NCBI GenBank assembly: GCA_019510125.1
Contig: JAEKKX010000012.1
Span: 62,001 to 126,000, forward strand
Direction: 5' to 3'
Source: Lysobacterales bacterium
Lineage (GTDB): Bacteria > Pseudomonadota > Gammaproteobacteria > Xanthomonadales > Xanthomonadaceae
DNA length: 64,000 nt
Every line of letters starts with the position of its first letter. Position 1 is the first letter of the stretch. The notes beneath the pieces are model-generated. The model was not told the DNA's origin. It worked only from the letters and a program-made list of their open reading frames with translations, and searched no databases. Shown one piece after another: positions 1-8,390 of the stretch. Made by a program: the position numbers and the translations under genes.

Positions 1-804
1 GAAGGCTTCGATGTCGCCGCGACGGCGCTTGAGGTGCTCGGGCGAACACACCGCGCCGATGCTCATCACGTCGTCCGGCAGCGGGATCAGCCACACCCAG
101 CCATCGGCGAAGCGCTCGATGGTGATGTTGCCGGCGTTCTCGCCGTCGCGACGGCGCACGCCGCGGAAATGGCTGAACAGCGCCGCCGACTGGTGGCGCG
201 GATTCTTCCGCTTCAGCTTGAGCCGGTTGCCGAGGAAGGTGTCGCGGCCGCTGGCGTCGATCAGGTAGCGCAGGTCGATCGCGTATTCGGCGCCGTCCGC
301 GGCCCGGGCGCGGGCGCCCTGCGGGCGGCCGTCGGGGCCGAACTCGACCGCGGTGACGGCGATCCCGTCGCGGGCGTCGGCGCCGGCCTCGCGGGCGGCG
401 TCGAACAGTTCGGCGTCGAAGCGGTCGCGGCGGACCTGGAAGGCGTGGGTGCAGCCGGGGGTCAGCGAGCGGTCGAACCTGAACACGTGGGTGTCGCCGT
501 CGCGGTCCGCCGGCAGCGGGAAATCGGCGCCGATCTTGCGCACGCCGATCGCGGCGATCCGTTCGAGCACGCCCAGCCGTTCGAGGATCGGCAGGTTCAT
601 CGGCAGCAGCGACTCGCCGATGTGGAAACGGGGGTGGCGGTCCTTCTCCAGCAGCAGCACGCGCCGTCCGGCACGCGCGAGCACGATCGCCGCGGCGCTG
701 CCGGCGGGGCCGCCGCCGATGATCAGGACGTCGCATTCCAGGCGGGCCGGGGACGGTGTCGAAGGCACCATACGGTCGGCAATGTCGCCGGACGGAACGG
801 TCAT
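1..804 (-). CDS. FAD-dependent halogenase-like oxidoreductase, 3' part beyond window
   Basis: The visible N-terminal 268 residues belong to the flavin-dependent halogenase / geranylgeranyl-reductase superfamily. Visible landmarks are an FAD-binding GGGPAGS at about residues 30-36, an HIGESLLP segment at 61-68, a KIGADF segment with Lys90 at the position of the halogenase catalytic lysine, and WVWLIP at 236-241, matching the WxWxIP halogenase signature. In xanthomonadin clusters such proteins are thought to halogenate or oxidise the polyene. The gene is open at the left edge. The ATG at 804 follows AAGAAG at a usable distance; in-frame ATGs at 834 and 837 are alternatives without a better ribosome-binding site. 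It is divergent from the acyl-carrier-protein operon. True halogenation, rather than plain oxidation, is an inference. Confidence 0.85.
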   Translation of the reverse strand, partial: MTVPSGDIADRMVPSTPSPARLECDVLIIGGGPAGSAAAIVLARAGRRVLLLEKDRHPRFHIGESLLPMNLPILERLGVLERIAAIGVRKIGADFPLPADRDGDTHVFRFDRSLTPGCTHAFQVRRDRFDAELFDAAREAGADARDGIAVTAVEFGPDGRPQGARARAADGAEYAIDLRYLIDASGRDTFLGNRLKLKRKNPRHQSAALFSHFRGVRRRDGENAGNITIERFADGWVWLIPLPDDVMSIGAVCSPEHLKRRRGDIEAF

Positions 805-1019
805 GTTCTTCTTGTTCGCGGTCAAGACTGGCATCATAACGCCTGGCGCGCCGCTGCCGCCCGGTCAGGGCGGCGCACAGGCTCCGGCGCGCCGTCCCCC
901 ACGGGAGCCATCGCGCTCCGGAGCGTGTGCATCGCGAGGCCTCGTCGGGTCGTCCTGCGGACGGGCGGGCGGGGTCGTCCGCGTCTCTTTCCCGTTTTCG
1001 TGATTCCTGATGGTGAGCC
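805..1019. promoter_or_regulatory. Divergent intergenic region of the pigment cluster
   Basis: This 215-bp gap separates the divergent flavoprotein and acyl-carrier-protein genes, so it should hold both promoters. It contains an inverted repeat GCCGCCC-GGTCA-GGGCGGC (856-874) and a 12-bp perfect palindrome CGCTCCGGAGCG (914-925). Either could be an operator or a 5'-leader hairpin. No clear -35/-10 pair was recognised, so the regulatory role is inferred from position only. Confidence 0.3.
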
Positions 1020-1289
1020 ATGTCCGAAATGACTTCCGCCGAACGTGAGCTGGCGGACCTGCTGGTCGAAAGCCTGAACCTGGACGGCGTGTCCGCCGCC
1101 GAGATCGACCCCGAGGCCCCGCTGTTCGGCGCCGGCCTGGGGCTGGACTCGATCGATGCGCTGGAGCTGTCGCTGGCGATCAGCAAGAAGTACGGCTTCC
1201 AGTTGCGTTCGGACAACGACGACAACCGCCGGATCTTCGGCTCGCTGCGCGCCCTGTCGGCCCACATCGAACAGCACCGCGCCGTGTGA
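1020..1289 (+). CDS. Acyl carrier protein of aryl-polyene/xanthomonadin synthesis
   Basis: An 89-residue acyl carrier protein. The phosphopantetheine site is the LGLDSID motif with Ser44, and the acidic helix-rich sequence is typical of type II carrier proteins. It would carry the growing polyene through rounds of condensation, ketoreduction and dehydration in the cytoplasm. It opens a plus-strand operon in which the next stop/start codons overlap (GTGTGA at the junction with the following gene). The ribosome-binding site is weak (GGTGAG just upstream), but no other ATG fits. It is distinct from a housekeeping acpP by context: every downstream gene is a pigment-cluster homologue. Confidence 0.93.
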   Translation: MSEMTSAERELADLLVESLNLDGVSAAEIDPEAPLFGAGLGLDSIDALELSLAISKKYGFQLRSDNDDNRRIFGSLRALSAHIEQHRAV

Positions 1290-1996
1290 TCGCCGCGTCG
1301 AGACTGCTGCTGTTGCCCGGCTACGTGCTGCTGGCGCACCTGGCCGGCGCACGGCAGTCGCCGACCCTGGCCGTGCTCGCGCTGGCGGACCTGGCGCTGC
1401 TGGTGCTGATCGAGGGCTTGGCCGCGCGTCGTCCGTCGGCGTGGCTGGCGGCGGTCGCGGTCGCGGCCGTGCTGGTGCCGCTGGCCGGCTCGTCCTGGGC
1501 GCTGACCCCGCTGCTGCTGGTGCCGCCGCTGTTCACGGCGCTGATCGCCGGCTGCTTCCTGCGCAGCCTGCGCCCGGGCCGCGTGCCGCTGGTCCGCAAG
1601 GCGGTGGCGGCGCTGTACGGCACCACGCCCGACGGCCTGTCGCCGGCGCATCGCGCCTACACCCGGCGCCTGACCCTGGCCTGGGGGCTGATGCTCTCGC
1701 TGCTGACCGCGGTGAACCTGGTGCTGGCGCTGGTGGCGGTGCCCGACGGCCTGCTCGCCCGCGCCGGCGTCGCGGCGCCGTTCACGGTCACCGCCGAACA
1801 GTGGTCGCTGATCGCCAACGTCGCCAACTACGGCGTGCTGGGCGTGTTCGCGGTGGCCGAGTACCAGGTGCGCAAGCGCGTCTTCCCGGTCCGGCCGTAC
1901 CGCAACGCGATCGATTTCGCGCGTCGCATGGCGGCGCTGGGGCCGGCCTTCTGGCGCGATTTCTTCCGTTCAGACGATGTCGGGGCGCTGCGCTGA
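1286..1996 (+). CDS. COG4648-type membrane protein of aryl-polyene cluster
   Basis: A 236-residue integral membrane protein, mostly leucine/alanine/valine helices. Roughly six membrane segments can be read: near residues 1-20, 25-42, 50-65, 70-90, 125-150 and 175-195, followed by a basic cytoplasmic tail. It matches the uncharacterised COG4648 membrane family that occurs next to the carrier protein in aryl-polyene clusters. Its biochemical role is unknown; assembly or export of the lipid-linked polyene at the inner membrane is a guess. It starts with GTG inside the stop codon of the carrier-protein gene (4-nt overlap), suggesting translational coupling. Confidence 0.8.
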   Translation: MIAASRLLLLPGYVLLAHLAGARQSPTLAVLALADLALLVLIEGLAARRPSAWLAAVAVAAVLVPLAGSSWALTPLLLVPPLFTALIAGCFLRSLRPGRVPLVRKAVAALYGTTPDGLSPAHRAYTRRLTLAWGLMLSLLTAVNLVLALVAVPDGLLARAGVAAPFTVTAEQWSLIANVANYGVLGVFAVAEYQVRKRVFPVRPYRNAIDFARRMAALGPAFWRDFFRSDDVGALR

Positions 1997-2028
1997 CCGC
2001 AGCGCCCGCCGCAGGAGATCCCACGCCC

Positions 2029-2802
2029 ATGTCCACGGTCGATGTCCGCCTCGAGACCCGCGAACGCCGCACAGCGCCGGTCGCCGCCGTCGCGTGGGCG
2101 CTGTGGAACGCGCTGCAATTGCTGTTCACGCTGGTCTTCACCGCCGGCGGCATCGTCATCGCGCTGGCGCTGCGCGTCCTCGCGCGCGGCCCGCGCCTGC
2201 CGTTGCGCATGGCCGCGCGGGTGTGGGCGCCGGGCCTGATCGGCGGCGCCGGCGCGCGGTTCGCGGTCGAGGGCGCCGACGCCATCGACTGGTCGAAGCC
2301 GCGGATGCTGGTCGCCAACCACCAGTCGGTGATCGATGTCTGCGCGCTGTTCCGCGCGGTGCCGGTGCCGCTGCGGTTCGTGCTCAAGGCGGAAATGGCG
2401 CGGGTGCCGTTCGTCGGCCGCTACGCCCGCGCCATGGGCATGGTGTTCATCGAGCGCGACAGCCGCCGCGCCGGCGCCAAGCTGCTGCGCGAAGCGGTCG
2501 CCCTGCTGCACGACGGCGCGACCCTGTGCGTGTTCCCGGAAGGCACGCGCAGCCGCGACGGCCGGGTCGGGCCGTTCAAGGGCGGCGCGTTCCAGACCGC
2601 GATCGACGCCGGCGTCGAAGTGCTGCCGGTGGCGATCGTCGGCGCCGGCGCGGTGCTGCCGGCCAGCGGCTTCTTCCGGGTGCGCCCGGGGCCGCTGGTG
2701 GTGCGCTTCGGCGCCCCGCTGCAGACCGCCGGCGCCGATCGCGCGACCCTGGCACGCGACGCCCGCGAGGCGGTGATCGCGCTGCTGGAGCGCGCGCCGT
2801 GA
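2029..2802 (+). CDS. PlsC-type 1-acylglycerol-3-phosphate acyltransferase-like protein
   Basis: A 257-residue lysophospholipid acyltransferase with one N-terminal membrane helix (about residues 20-50). Both signature motifs are intact: NHQSVID with His98 and Asp103 (HX4D block), and FPEGTRSR with Glu171. The family transfers an acyl group from acyl-ACP to a glycerol- or lysophosphatidate-like acceptor at the inner membrane. In this cluster it is probably involved in attaching the aryl-polyene chain to a lipid. The start was set at the ATG preceded by AGGAG 11 nt upstream; the reading frame is open further upstream but overlaps the preceding gene. The stop overlaps the next GTG start. Confidence 0.9.
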   Translation: MSTVDVRLETRERRTAPVAAVAWALWNALQLLFTLVFTAGGIVIALALRVLARGPRLPLRMAARVWAPGLIGGAGARFAVEGADAIDWSKPRMLVANHQSVIDVCALFRAVPVPLRFVLKAEMARVPFVGRYARAMGMVFIERDSRRAGAKLLREAVALLHDGATLCVFPEGTRSRDGRVGPFKGGAFQTAIDAGVEVLPVAIVGAGAVLPASGFFRVRPGPLVVRFGAPLQTAGADRATLARDAREAVIALLERAP

Positions 2803-3104
2803 GCGAAGCCGCGCGCTTCGCGATCGATGCCGACCATCCCGCGCTGCCCGGACATTTCCCCGGGCGGCCGGTGGTGCCGGGCGTGGTCGTGCTCGACCGC
2901 GTGCTGGCGGCGATCGAAGCCGCGCACGGGCCACTCGCCGCGCTGCGCCTGCCGCAGGTGAAGTTCGTGCGCCCGCTGCTGCCGGGCGAAGCGGCGCGGA
3001 TCGCGCTGGAGCCGCTGGACGCGAGCGCCGACGGCGCGCCGCGCTGGCGCTTCCGGGTGCTGCACGAGGAGGCCGTCGTCGCCACCGGCGAGGTGCACGG
3101 GTGA
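2799..3104 (+). CDS. Hotdog-fold 3-hydroxyacyl-ACP dehydratase (FabZ/FabA-like)
   Basis: A short (101-residue) dehydratase-like hotdog protein. The clear family mark is GHFPGRPVVPGVVVLD near residues 19-34, the HFPGxPxxPG motif with its active-site histidine. It would dehydrate 3-hydroxyacyl-ACP to build the conjugated double bonds of the polyene. It starts with GTG, overlapping the preceding stop by 4 nt, and its own stop overlaps the next GTG. It is shorter than FabZ (about 150 residues), as is usual for the small aryl-polyene dehydratases. It probably acts with the second dehydratase-like protein encoded at 7078. Confidence 0.85.
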   Translation: MSEAARFAIDADHPALPGHFPGRPVVPGVVVLDRVLAAIEAAHGPLAALRLPQVKFVRPLLPGEAARIALEPLDASADGAPRWRFRVLHEEAVVATGEVHG

Positions 3105-4009
3105 GCACCGACTGGAAGGCGCGCCCGGAAGGCGGCGGCCGCTTCGCGCTGTGGCTGATCCGCAACATCGGCCGTTACGGCGGACGCGCGGTGTCGCGGC
3201 TGCTGCTGTACCCGATCACCCTGTATTTCCTGCTGCGGCGCGCTCCGGAGCGCGCCGCCTCGCGCGCCTGGCTGACCCGCGCGCTCGGCCGCCCGGCGAC
3301 GCTGCGCGACATCGCGCGGCACATCCACACCTTCGCCGCGACCATCCTCGACCGGGTGTTCCTGCTCGGCGACGGCGCCTGCCTGGAACGCCGCTTCGAC
3401 GTCGACGTGCGCGGGCTCGACGAACTCCACGCCCACCTCGACCAGGGCCGCGGCATGCTGCTGTTCGGCTCGCACCTGGGCAGTTTCGAGGTGATGCGCG
3501 TGCTGTCGTTGCGGCGACCGGAGTACGTGATCCGCGTGGTCCTGGACAAGGGCCACAACCCCGCGCTGACCGAACTGCTGGACGCGCTCAATCCCGGCGT
3601 GGCCTCGACCGTGATCGACGGCAGCCAGGACGGCCCGGCGCTAATGCTGGCGATCCAGGAGGCGGTCCAGTCGGGCGCGCTGGTCGCGCTGCTGATCGAC
3701 CGCGCCCACCCCGGCGGGCAGACCGTGCCGGCCCCGTTCTTCGGCGAGGACGCGCATTTCCCGGTCGCGCCGTGGCTGATCGCGTCGGTGCTGAAGGCGC
3801 CGGTGACGATCGCCTTCGGGCTGTACCGCGGGGGCAACCGCTACGACCTGTGGTTCGAGAACTTCAGCGACGCGGTGGACATCCCGCGCGCACGCCGCAC
3901 CGAGGCGCTGACCGCGTTGATCCGGCGTTATGCCGCCCGGCTGGAAGATGTCGCCCGCAAGGCGCCGTACAACTGGTTCAATTTCTACGATTTCTGGAGC
4001 CGCGACTGA
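3101..4009 (+). CDS. LpxL/HtrB-like acyltransferase of pigment cluster
   Basis: A 302-residue lysophospholipid acyltransferase-superfamily protein, closer to the lipid A late acyltransferases (LpxL/HtrB) than to PlsC. The core motif GSHLGSFE, with His125 and Glu130, is the HX4E catalytic pair. An N-terminal hydrophobic helix (about residues 30-47) should anchor it to the inner membrane. In aryl-polyene and xanthomonadin clusters such a gene is thought to link the polyene acyl chain to its lipid or sugar carrier; the acceptor cannot be read from the sequence. It starts with a GTG overlapping the dehydratase stop, and its stop shares one base with the next ATG (TGATG). Confidence 0.85.
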   Translation: MSTDWKARPEGGGRFALWLIRNIGRYGGRAVSRLLLYPITLYFLLRRAPERAASRAWLTRALGRPATLRDIARHIHTFAATILDRVFLLGDGACLERRFDVDVRGLDELHAHLDQGRGMLLFGSHLGSFEVMRVLSLRRPEYVIRVVLDKGHNPALTELLDALNPGVASTVIDGSQDGPALMLAIQEAVQSGALVALLIDRAHPGGQTVPAPFFGEDAHFPVAPWLIASVLKAPVTIAFGLYRGGNRYDLWFENFSDAVDIPRARRTEALTALIRRYAARLEDVARKAPYNWFNFYDFWSRD

Positions 4010-4683
4010 TGCCCGCCGACCGTTCGTTCCGACACGCCCCGGCGCTGGCCCGGCTGGGCCTCGCCGCGATCGGCGGCGTCGCGCTCGCCGCCGCCGGCCC
4101 GGTCCGCGCGCAGGGCGTCGCCGCCGACTGGGTGCTCGCGGCGCTGGCGCGGCCGGCGCCGGTGCGCACCGACTTCGTCGAGCTGCGCGGTTCGCCGCTG
4201 CTGAAGGCGCCGCTGCGCCTGAGCGGCGAATACCGCCGTCCCGACGCCGACACGCTGGTGCGCGAGGTCCGCAGCCCCTACCGCGAGACCACCACGCTGC
4301 GCGCCGGCGAGGCGACCATCGCCCGCGACGGCAAGACGCCGCGCACGTTCTCGCTGTCGCGGGTGCCGGAGCTGGCCGGGCTGCAGTCGAGTTTCGGCGC
4401 GCTGCTCGCCGGCGACCGGGTCGGCATCGAGCGCAGCTACGCGGTGACCGCCGCCGGCACCCGCGAACGCTGGACGCTGACCCTCGCGCCGAAGGACAAG
4501 GCGCTCGCCGCCCGCGTCCGCGATATCGTGCTGTACGGCCAGGGCGCCGAGCTGCGCTGCATCGAGACCCGTCCCGCGAAGGGCGACCTGCAGCGCACGC
4601 TGCTCGCCAGCGCCGCGCTCGCCGCGAAGCCCGGCAGCGACGCGAAGGCGCTGGAAGCGCTGTGCCGGACGGGGGCGCGGTGA
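4009..4683 (+). CDS. LolA-like outer-membrane lipoprotein carrier homologue
   Basis: A 224-residue periplasmic protein. Residues 1-35 form a signal peptide ending in VRAQ. The mature part resembles LolA-like carriers of aryl-polyene clusters: an RTDFVELRGS segment, a short repeat of antiparallel beta strands, and the LARPAPVRT start typical of the family. LolA-fold proteins shield lipid moieties in the periplasm, so this one may ferry the lipid-linked pigment to the outer membrane together with the MMPL exporter encoded next. The ATG overlaps the preceding stop (TGATG), and the next gene follows after 46 nt. The substrate is inferred from context. Confidence 0.82.
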   Translation: MPADRSFRHAPALARLGLAAIGGVALAAAGPVRAQGVAADWVLAALARPAPVRTDFVELRGSPLLKAPLRLSGEYRRPDADTLVREVRSPYRETTTLRAGEATIARDGKTPRTFSLSRVPELAGLQSSFGALLAGDRVGIERSYAVTAAGTRERWTLTLAPKDKALAARVRDIVLYGQGAELRCIETRPAKGDLQRTLLASAALAAKPGSDAKALEALCRTGAR

Positions 4684-4729
4684 CGTTCCATCGTCTCGGG
4701 CACGCCTGCGCACGGCCGGGAGCCGTCGC

Positions 4730-7081
4730 ATGAAGCCCGCATACCGGGTCGGCCTCGCCCTCGTCTGGCTGGCGGTGCTCGCCGCCGTCGGCTACGCGAT
4801 CTCGCAGCGCCTGCACGTCAGCGGCGACCTGCGGAAATTCATGCCGTCGGCGGAGACGCCCGCGCAGAAGCTCCTCCTCGACGAACTCGGCGAAGGCCCC
4901 GGTTCGCGCCTGCTGCTGTTGTCGCTGTCCGGCGCCGACGCCGAGACGCTGGCCGCGCAGTCGCAGGCCGTCGCCGCGACGCTGTCCGCCGACGACCGCT
5001 TCAGCTTCGTCGCCAACGGCGGCGGCGATCCGCTGGCGGCGATCCCCGAGCGCCTGAAGCCGTACCGTTACCTGCTCTCGCCCACGCTCGACGCGCGGCG
5101 CTTCGACGCCGCGTTCCTGCGCGACGAACTCGACGCGCGAGTGCAGGACCTCGGCTCGCCGGCAGCCGGGCTGATCGAACCGCTGCTGCCGTCCGATCCC
5201 ACCCTGGAGACGCTGCACGTCGCCGAAGCGCTGCAGGGCGCGGCCTCGCCGCAGCGGCTGCACGGGGTGTGGTTCGACCCGAGCGGCCGCGAAGCGCTGC
5301 TCGCGGTGGAGACCCGCGCCGCGGGCTTCGATCCCAGCGGCCAGCAGGCGGCGGTGGACGCGGTGCAGGCCGCGTTCGCCAAGGCGCGCGGCGGCAGCGC
5401 GACACGGCTCGTGATGACCGGGCCGGGCGCGTTCTCGGTGGAGATCGGCGGGCGCACCCAGCGCGAGGCGAACTGGATCGGCAGCGTCGACACGCTCGGC
5501 CTGATCATCCTGCTGCTGCTGGCCTACCGGAGCTGGCGCACGCCGCTGTTCGGCGTGCTGCCGCTGGCCAGCGCCGGCCTCGCCGGGCTCGGCGCGGTGG
5601 CGCTGCTGTTCCCCGGCGTGCACGGGATCACCGTCGCCTTCGGCTTCACCCTGATCGGCGTGGTCCAGGACTATCCGATCCACCTCTTCAGCCACCAGCG
5701 CGCCGGGGTGTCGCCGTGGGCCAACGCGCGCGCGATCTGGCCGACGCTCGCCACCGGCGTCGCGTCCACCTGCATCGCCTATGTCACCTTCCTGTTCTCC
5801 GGCGTCGAGGGCCTGCGCCAGCTCGCGGTGTTCACCATCGCGGGGCTGCTGGTCGCGGCCGCGACCACGCGCCTGCTGCTGCCGGCGCTGATCGATCCCG
5901 CGCCGCGCGATCCCGCCGACTCCGCGCGCCTGCGCCGGCTGTGGTCCGCAGTCGAACGGCTGCCGCGGCCGCCGCGCTGGGCGCTGGCGACGCTGGCGAT
6001 CGCGGCGTTCGCCGCGCTGGCGTTCGCGCCCGGCCCGTTCTGGCAGAACGACCTGTCGAAGCTGACGCCGGTGCGTCCCGAGGCGCTGGCGCAGGACGCG
6101 CACCTGCGCGGCGCGCTCGGCGCGCCCGACGTGCGCTGGCTGCTCGCCGTGCGCGCGCCCGACGCCGAGACCGCGCTGCGCCGCACCGAGGCCCTGCACG
6201 CCACCCTCGACGCGCTGGTCGCGCAGCGCGCGATCGCCGGCTACGACAGCGCCGCGAAGGTGTTGCCCAGCGCCGCCACCCAGCGCGCGCGCCAGGCGCA
6301 ACTGCCCGCACCCGACGCCCTGCGCGCCGCGCTCGACACCGCGGTCGCGGCCACGCCGTTCCGCAGCGATGCGTTCGAGGACTTCCTGCACGATGCCGAA
6401 ACCGCACGCACCGCGAAGCCGTTGACCGCGCACGACCTCGCCGGCACGCCGCTCGCCACCCGCGTCGACGGACTGCTGCTCGACAAGGGCCACGGCGCGG
6501 TGGCGCTGGTGTCGATGACCGGCCTGGACGATCCCGCGCGCGTCGCCGCCGCGGTCGCCGGGCGCGAAGGGGTCGAACTGCTCGATCTGAAGACCGCGTC
6601 GGAGTCGCTGGTGGTCGCCTATCGCGAGCGCGTGCTGCTGGCGCTCGCCATCGCCGCACTGCTGCTGGCAGCGACGGTGTGGGCGGCGCTGCGCACGCCG
6701 CGCCGGGTCGCCCGGGTGCTGCTGCCGATGGCGCTGACCACGCTGGTCATCCTCGCCGTGCTGCGCGCCTGCGGCGTCGAGCTGACCCTGTTCCACCTGG
6801 TCGCGCTGATCCTCGCCGCCGGCCTCGGCCTCGACTACGCGCTGTTCTTCGAGCATGCCGGCGACGGCCTGCGCGACCAGTTGCGCACGTTCCACGCGCT
6901 GATCGTGTGCAGCCTGATGACCTTCCTGGTGTTCTTTCTGCTGGCGCTGTCGAGCATCCCGGTGCTGCGCGCGATCGGGGTGACCGTCACCCTCGGCGTC
7001 GGTTTCAATTTCCTGCTCGCGCTGCTGATCGCGCGGCACCCGACCGCCGACGCCCCGGCGGCGACGGAAGCGCACGCATGA
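4730..7081 (+). CDS. MMPL/RND-family exporter of aryl-polyene cluster
   Basis: A 783-residue inner-membrane transporter with the duplicated RND architecture. There is an N-terminal helix (about 10-25), a large periplasmic loop, a block of five to six helices at about 250-390, a second loop, and a second block at about 625-770. The segment GFTLIGVVQDYPIHLF is typical of the MMPL proteins found in xanthomonadin and aryl-polyene loci. It probably uses the proton gradient to move the pigment-lipid out of the inner membrane, in partnership with the LolA-like protein just upstream. The ATG start lies in a short leader without a strong ribosome-binding site. The stop overlaps the next gene (ATGA). 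Confidence 0.9.
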   Translation: MKPAYRVGLALVWLAVLAAVGYAISQRLHVSGDLRKFMPSAETPAQKLLLDELGEGPGSRLLLLSLSGADAETLAAQSQAVAATLSADDRFSFVANGGGDPLAAIPERLKPYRYLLSPTLDARRFDAAFLRDELDARVQDLGSPAAGLIEPLLPSDPTLETLHVAEALQGAASPQRLHGVWFDPSGREALLAVETRAAGFDPSGQQAAVDAVQAAFAKARGGSATRLVMTGPGAFSVEIGGRTQREANWIGSVDTLGLIILLLLAYRSWRTPLFGVLPLASAGLAGLGAVALLFPGVHGITVAFGFTLIGVVQDYPIHLFSHQRAGVSPWANARAIWPTLATGVASTCIAYVTFLFSGVEGLRQLAVFTIAGLLVAAATTRLLLPALIDPAPRDPADSARLRRLWSAVERLPRPPRWALATLAIAAFAALAFAPGPFWQNDLSKLTPVRPEALAQDAHLRGALGAPDVRWLLAVRAPDAETALRRTEALHATLDALVAQRAIAGYDSAAKVLPSAATQRARQAQLPAPDALRAALDTAVAATPFRSDAFEDFLHDAETARTAKPLTAHDLAGTPLATRVDGLLLDKGHGAVALVSMTGLDDPARVAAAVAGREGVELLDLKTASESLVVAYRERVLLALAIAALLLAATVWAALRTPRRVARVLLPMALTTLVILAVLRACGVELTLFHLVALILAAGLGLDYALFFEHAGDGLRDQLRTFHALIVCSLMTFLVFFLLALSSIPVLRAIGVTVTLGVGFNFLLALLIARHPTADAPAATEAHA

Positions 7082-7506
7082 TCGACCGCGACGCGATCCT
7101 CGCGATGATCCCCCACCAGGGCGCGATGTGCCTGTGGGACGCGGTGACCGACTGGGACGACGCGCGCATCCGCCTGCGCAGCGCCGGCCATCGCGACCCC
7201 GCGCATCCGCTGCGCAGCGACGGCCGCCTGCGCGCGCTGCACCTGTGCGAATACGGCGCGCAGGCGATGGCGGTCCACGGCGGCCTGCGCGGCGCCGCGG
7301 CCGGCGGCGCGCCGAAGGTCGGCTTCCTCGTCGCGCTGCGCGACGTGCGCCTGCACGTGGCCCGCATCGACGATCTGCCCGGCGACCTCGAGGGCGAAGC
7401 CGAACTCCTGGCCGACAGCCCGGCCAGCCAGCAGTACGCCTTCCGCCTGTTGCACGCCGGCGCGCTGCTCGCCGAGGGACGCGCGGCGGTGATGCTGCAG
7501 GGATGA
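7078..7506 (+). CDS. ApeP-like hotdog dehydratase
   Basis: A 142-residue protein matching the ApeP-type 3-hydroxylacyl-ACP dehydratases of aryl-polyene clusters. It opens with MIPHQGAMCLWD, the characteristic N-terminal PHxxxM motif, and contains HLCEYGAQAMAVHGG, where the glutamate of the hotdog active site is expected. It probably pairs with the smaller dehydratase encoded at 2799 to form a heteromeric enzyme that makes the conjugated double bonds. Its ATG overlaps the stop of the exporter (ATGA), indicating translational coupling. After it there is a 105-bp gap before the ketoreductase. Confidence 0.83.
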   Translation: MIDRDAILAMIPHQGAMCLWDAVTDWDDARIRLRSAGHRDPAHPLRSDGRLRALHLCEYGAQAMAVHGGLRGAAAGGAPKVGFLVALRDVRLHVARIDDLPGDLEGEAELLADSPASQQYAFRLLHAGALLAEGRAAVMLQG

Positions 7507-7611
7507 GCGCGGCGTGCGTCCCGCGCGCCGCTTTCCATCGTCGTCCCGCGCTGCGCCCGGAATGACAGAATGACGCGCCGACGCGCGCCGCCGAACCAGG
7601 AGACCCTCCGC

Positions 7612-8346
7612 ATGTCCAACCCCACGTCCCGTCGCGCCCTCGTCACCGGCGGCAGCGGCGACCTCGGCGGCGCGATCTGCCGCGCGCTGGCGGCGCAGGG
7701 TGCGCACGTCATCATCCATGCGAATGCGAACCTCGAGCGCGCAGAAGCCGTGCGCGACGCGATCGTCGCCGACGGCGGCAGCGCCGAAGCGGTGGCCTTC
7801 GACGTCGCCGACGGCGCCACGACGCGCGCGGCGATCGCGACGCTGCTGGAGGCCGGGCCGATCCAGATCGCGGTGAACAACGCCGGCATCCACGACGACG
7901 CACCGATGGCGGGCCTGAGCGAGGCGCAGTGGACCCGGGTCATCGACGTGTCGCTGCATGGCTTCTTCCACGTCACCCAGCCGCTGCTGCTGCCGATGGC
8001 GCGCACCCGCTGGGGCCGCATCGTCAGCGTGTCGTCGGTGGCCGCGGTCATCGGCAACCGCGGCCAGGCCAACTACGCCGCGGCCAAGGCCGCGCTGCAC
8101 GGGGCGACGAAGTCGCTGTCGCGGGAAATGGCCAGCCGCGGGATCACCGCCAATGTGGTGGCGCCCGGGGTGATCGCCGGACGCATGGCCGAAGACGCGT
8201 TCCCGCCCGAACAGATCAAGCAGATGGTCCCGGCCGGTCGCGCCGGCAAACCGGAGGAAATCGCGGCCGTCGTGGCCTTCCTGTGCAGCGACGCGGCGGC
8301 GTACATTAGCGGCCAGGTGATCGGGGTGGACGGGGGCATGACCTGA
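7612..8346 (+). CDS. 3-oxoacyl-ACP reductase (FabG-like) of pigment cluster
   Basis: A 244-residue short-chain dehydrogenase/reductase. NADPH binding is shown by TGGSGDLGG (residues 12-20) and NNAG (89-92). The catalytic set is Ser141/142, Tyr155 and Lys159 in YAAAK. It reduces 3-ketoacyl-ACP to 3-hydroxyacyl-ACP during polyene elongation. The ATG was chosen because AGGAGA lies about 8 nt upstream; an in-frame start 14 codons earlier gives an arginine-rich extension that does not look like protein. It is a paralogue of, rather than a replacement for, a housekeeping FabG, judging only by its location. Confidence 0.92.
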   Translation: MSNPTSRRALVTGGSGDLGGAICRALAAQGAHVIIHANANLERAEAVRDAIVADGGSAEAVAFDVADGATTRAAIATLLEAGPIQIAVNNAGIHDDAPMAGLSEAQWTRVIDVSLHGFFHVTQPLLLPMARTRWGRIVSVSSVAAVIGNRGQANYAAAKAALHGATKSLSREMASRGITANVVAPGVIAGRMAEDAFPPEQIKQMVPAGRAGKPEEIAAVVAFLCSDAAAYISGQVIGVDGGMT

Positions 8347-8390
8347 TCGACCGCTGCAGCGTCTTCCAGGGCCAAGAGGGGAACCACACC

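Noticed and set aside
34-1032. Long open frame on the plus strand across the first halogenase-like gene
   Set aside because: It is the antisense shadow of the minus-strand flavoprotein, which has FAD and WxWxIP motifs; the plus-strand translation is Arg/Ala/Gly-rich with no domain.
834-1352. Minus-strand frame across the acyl carrier protein
   Set aside because: It is antisense to a carrier protein with a clear Ser44 site and has low-complexity composition.
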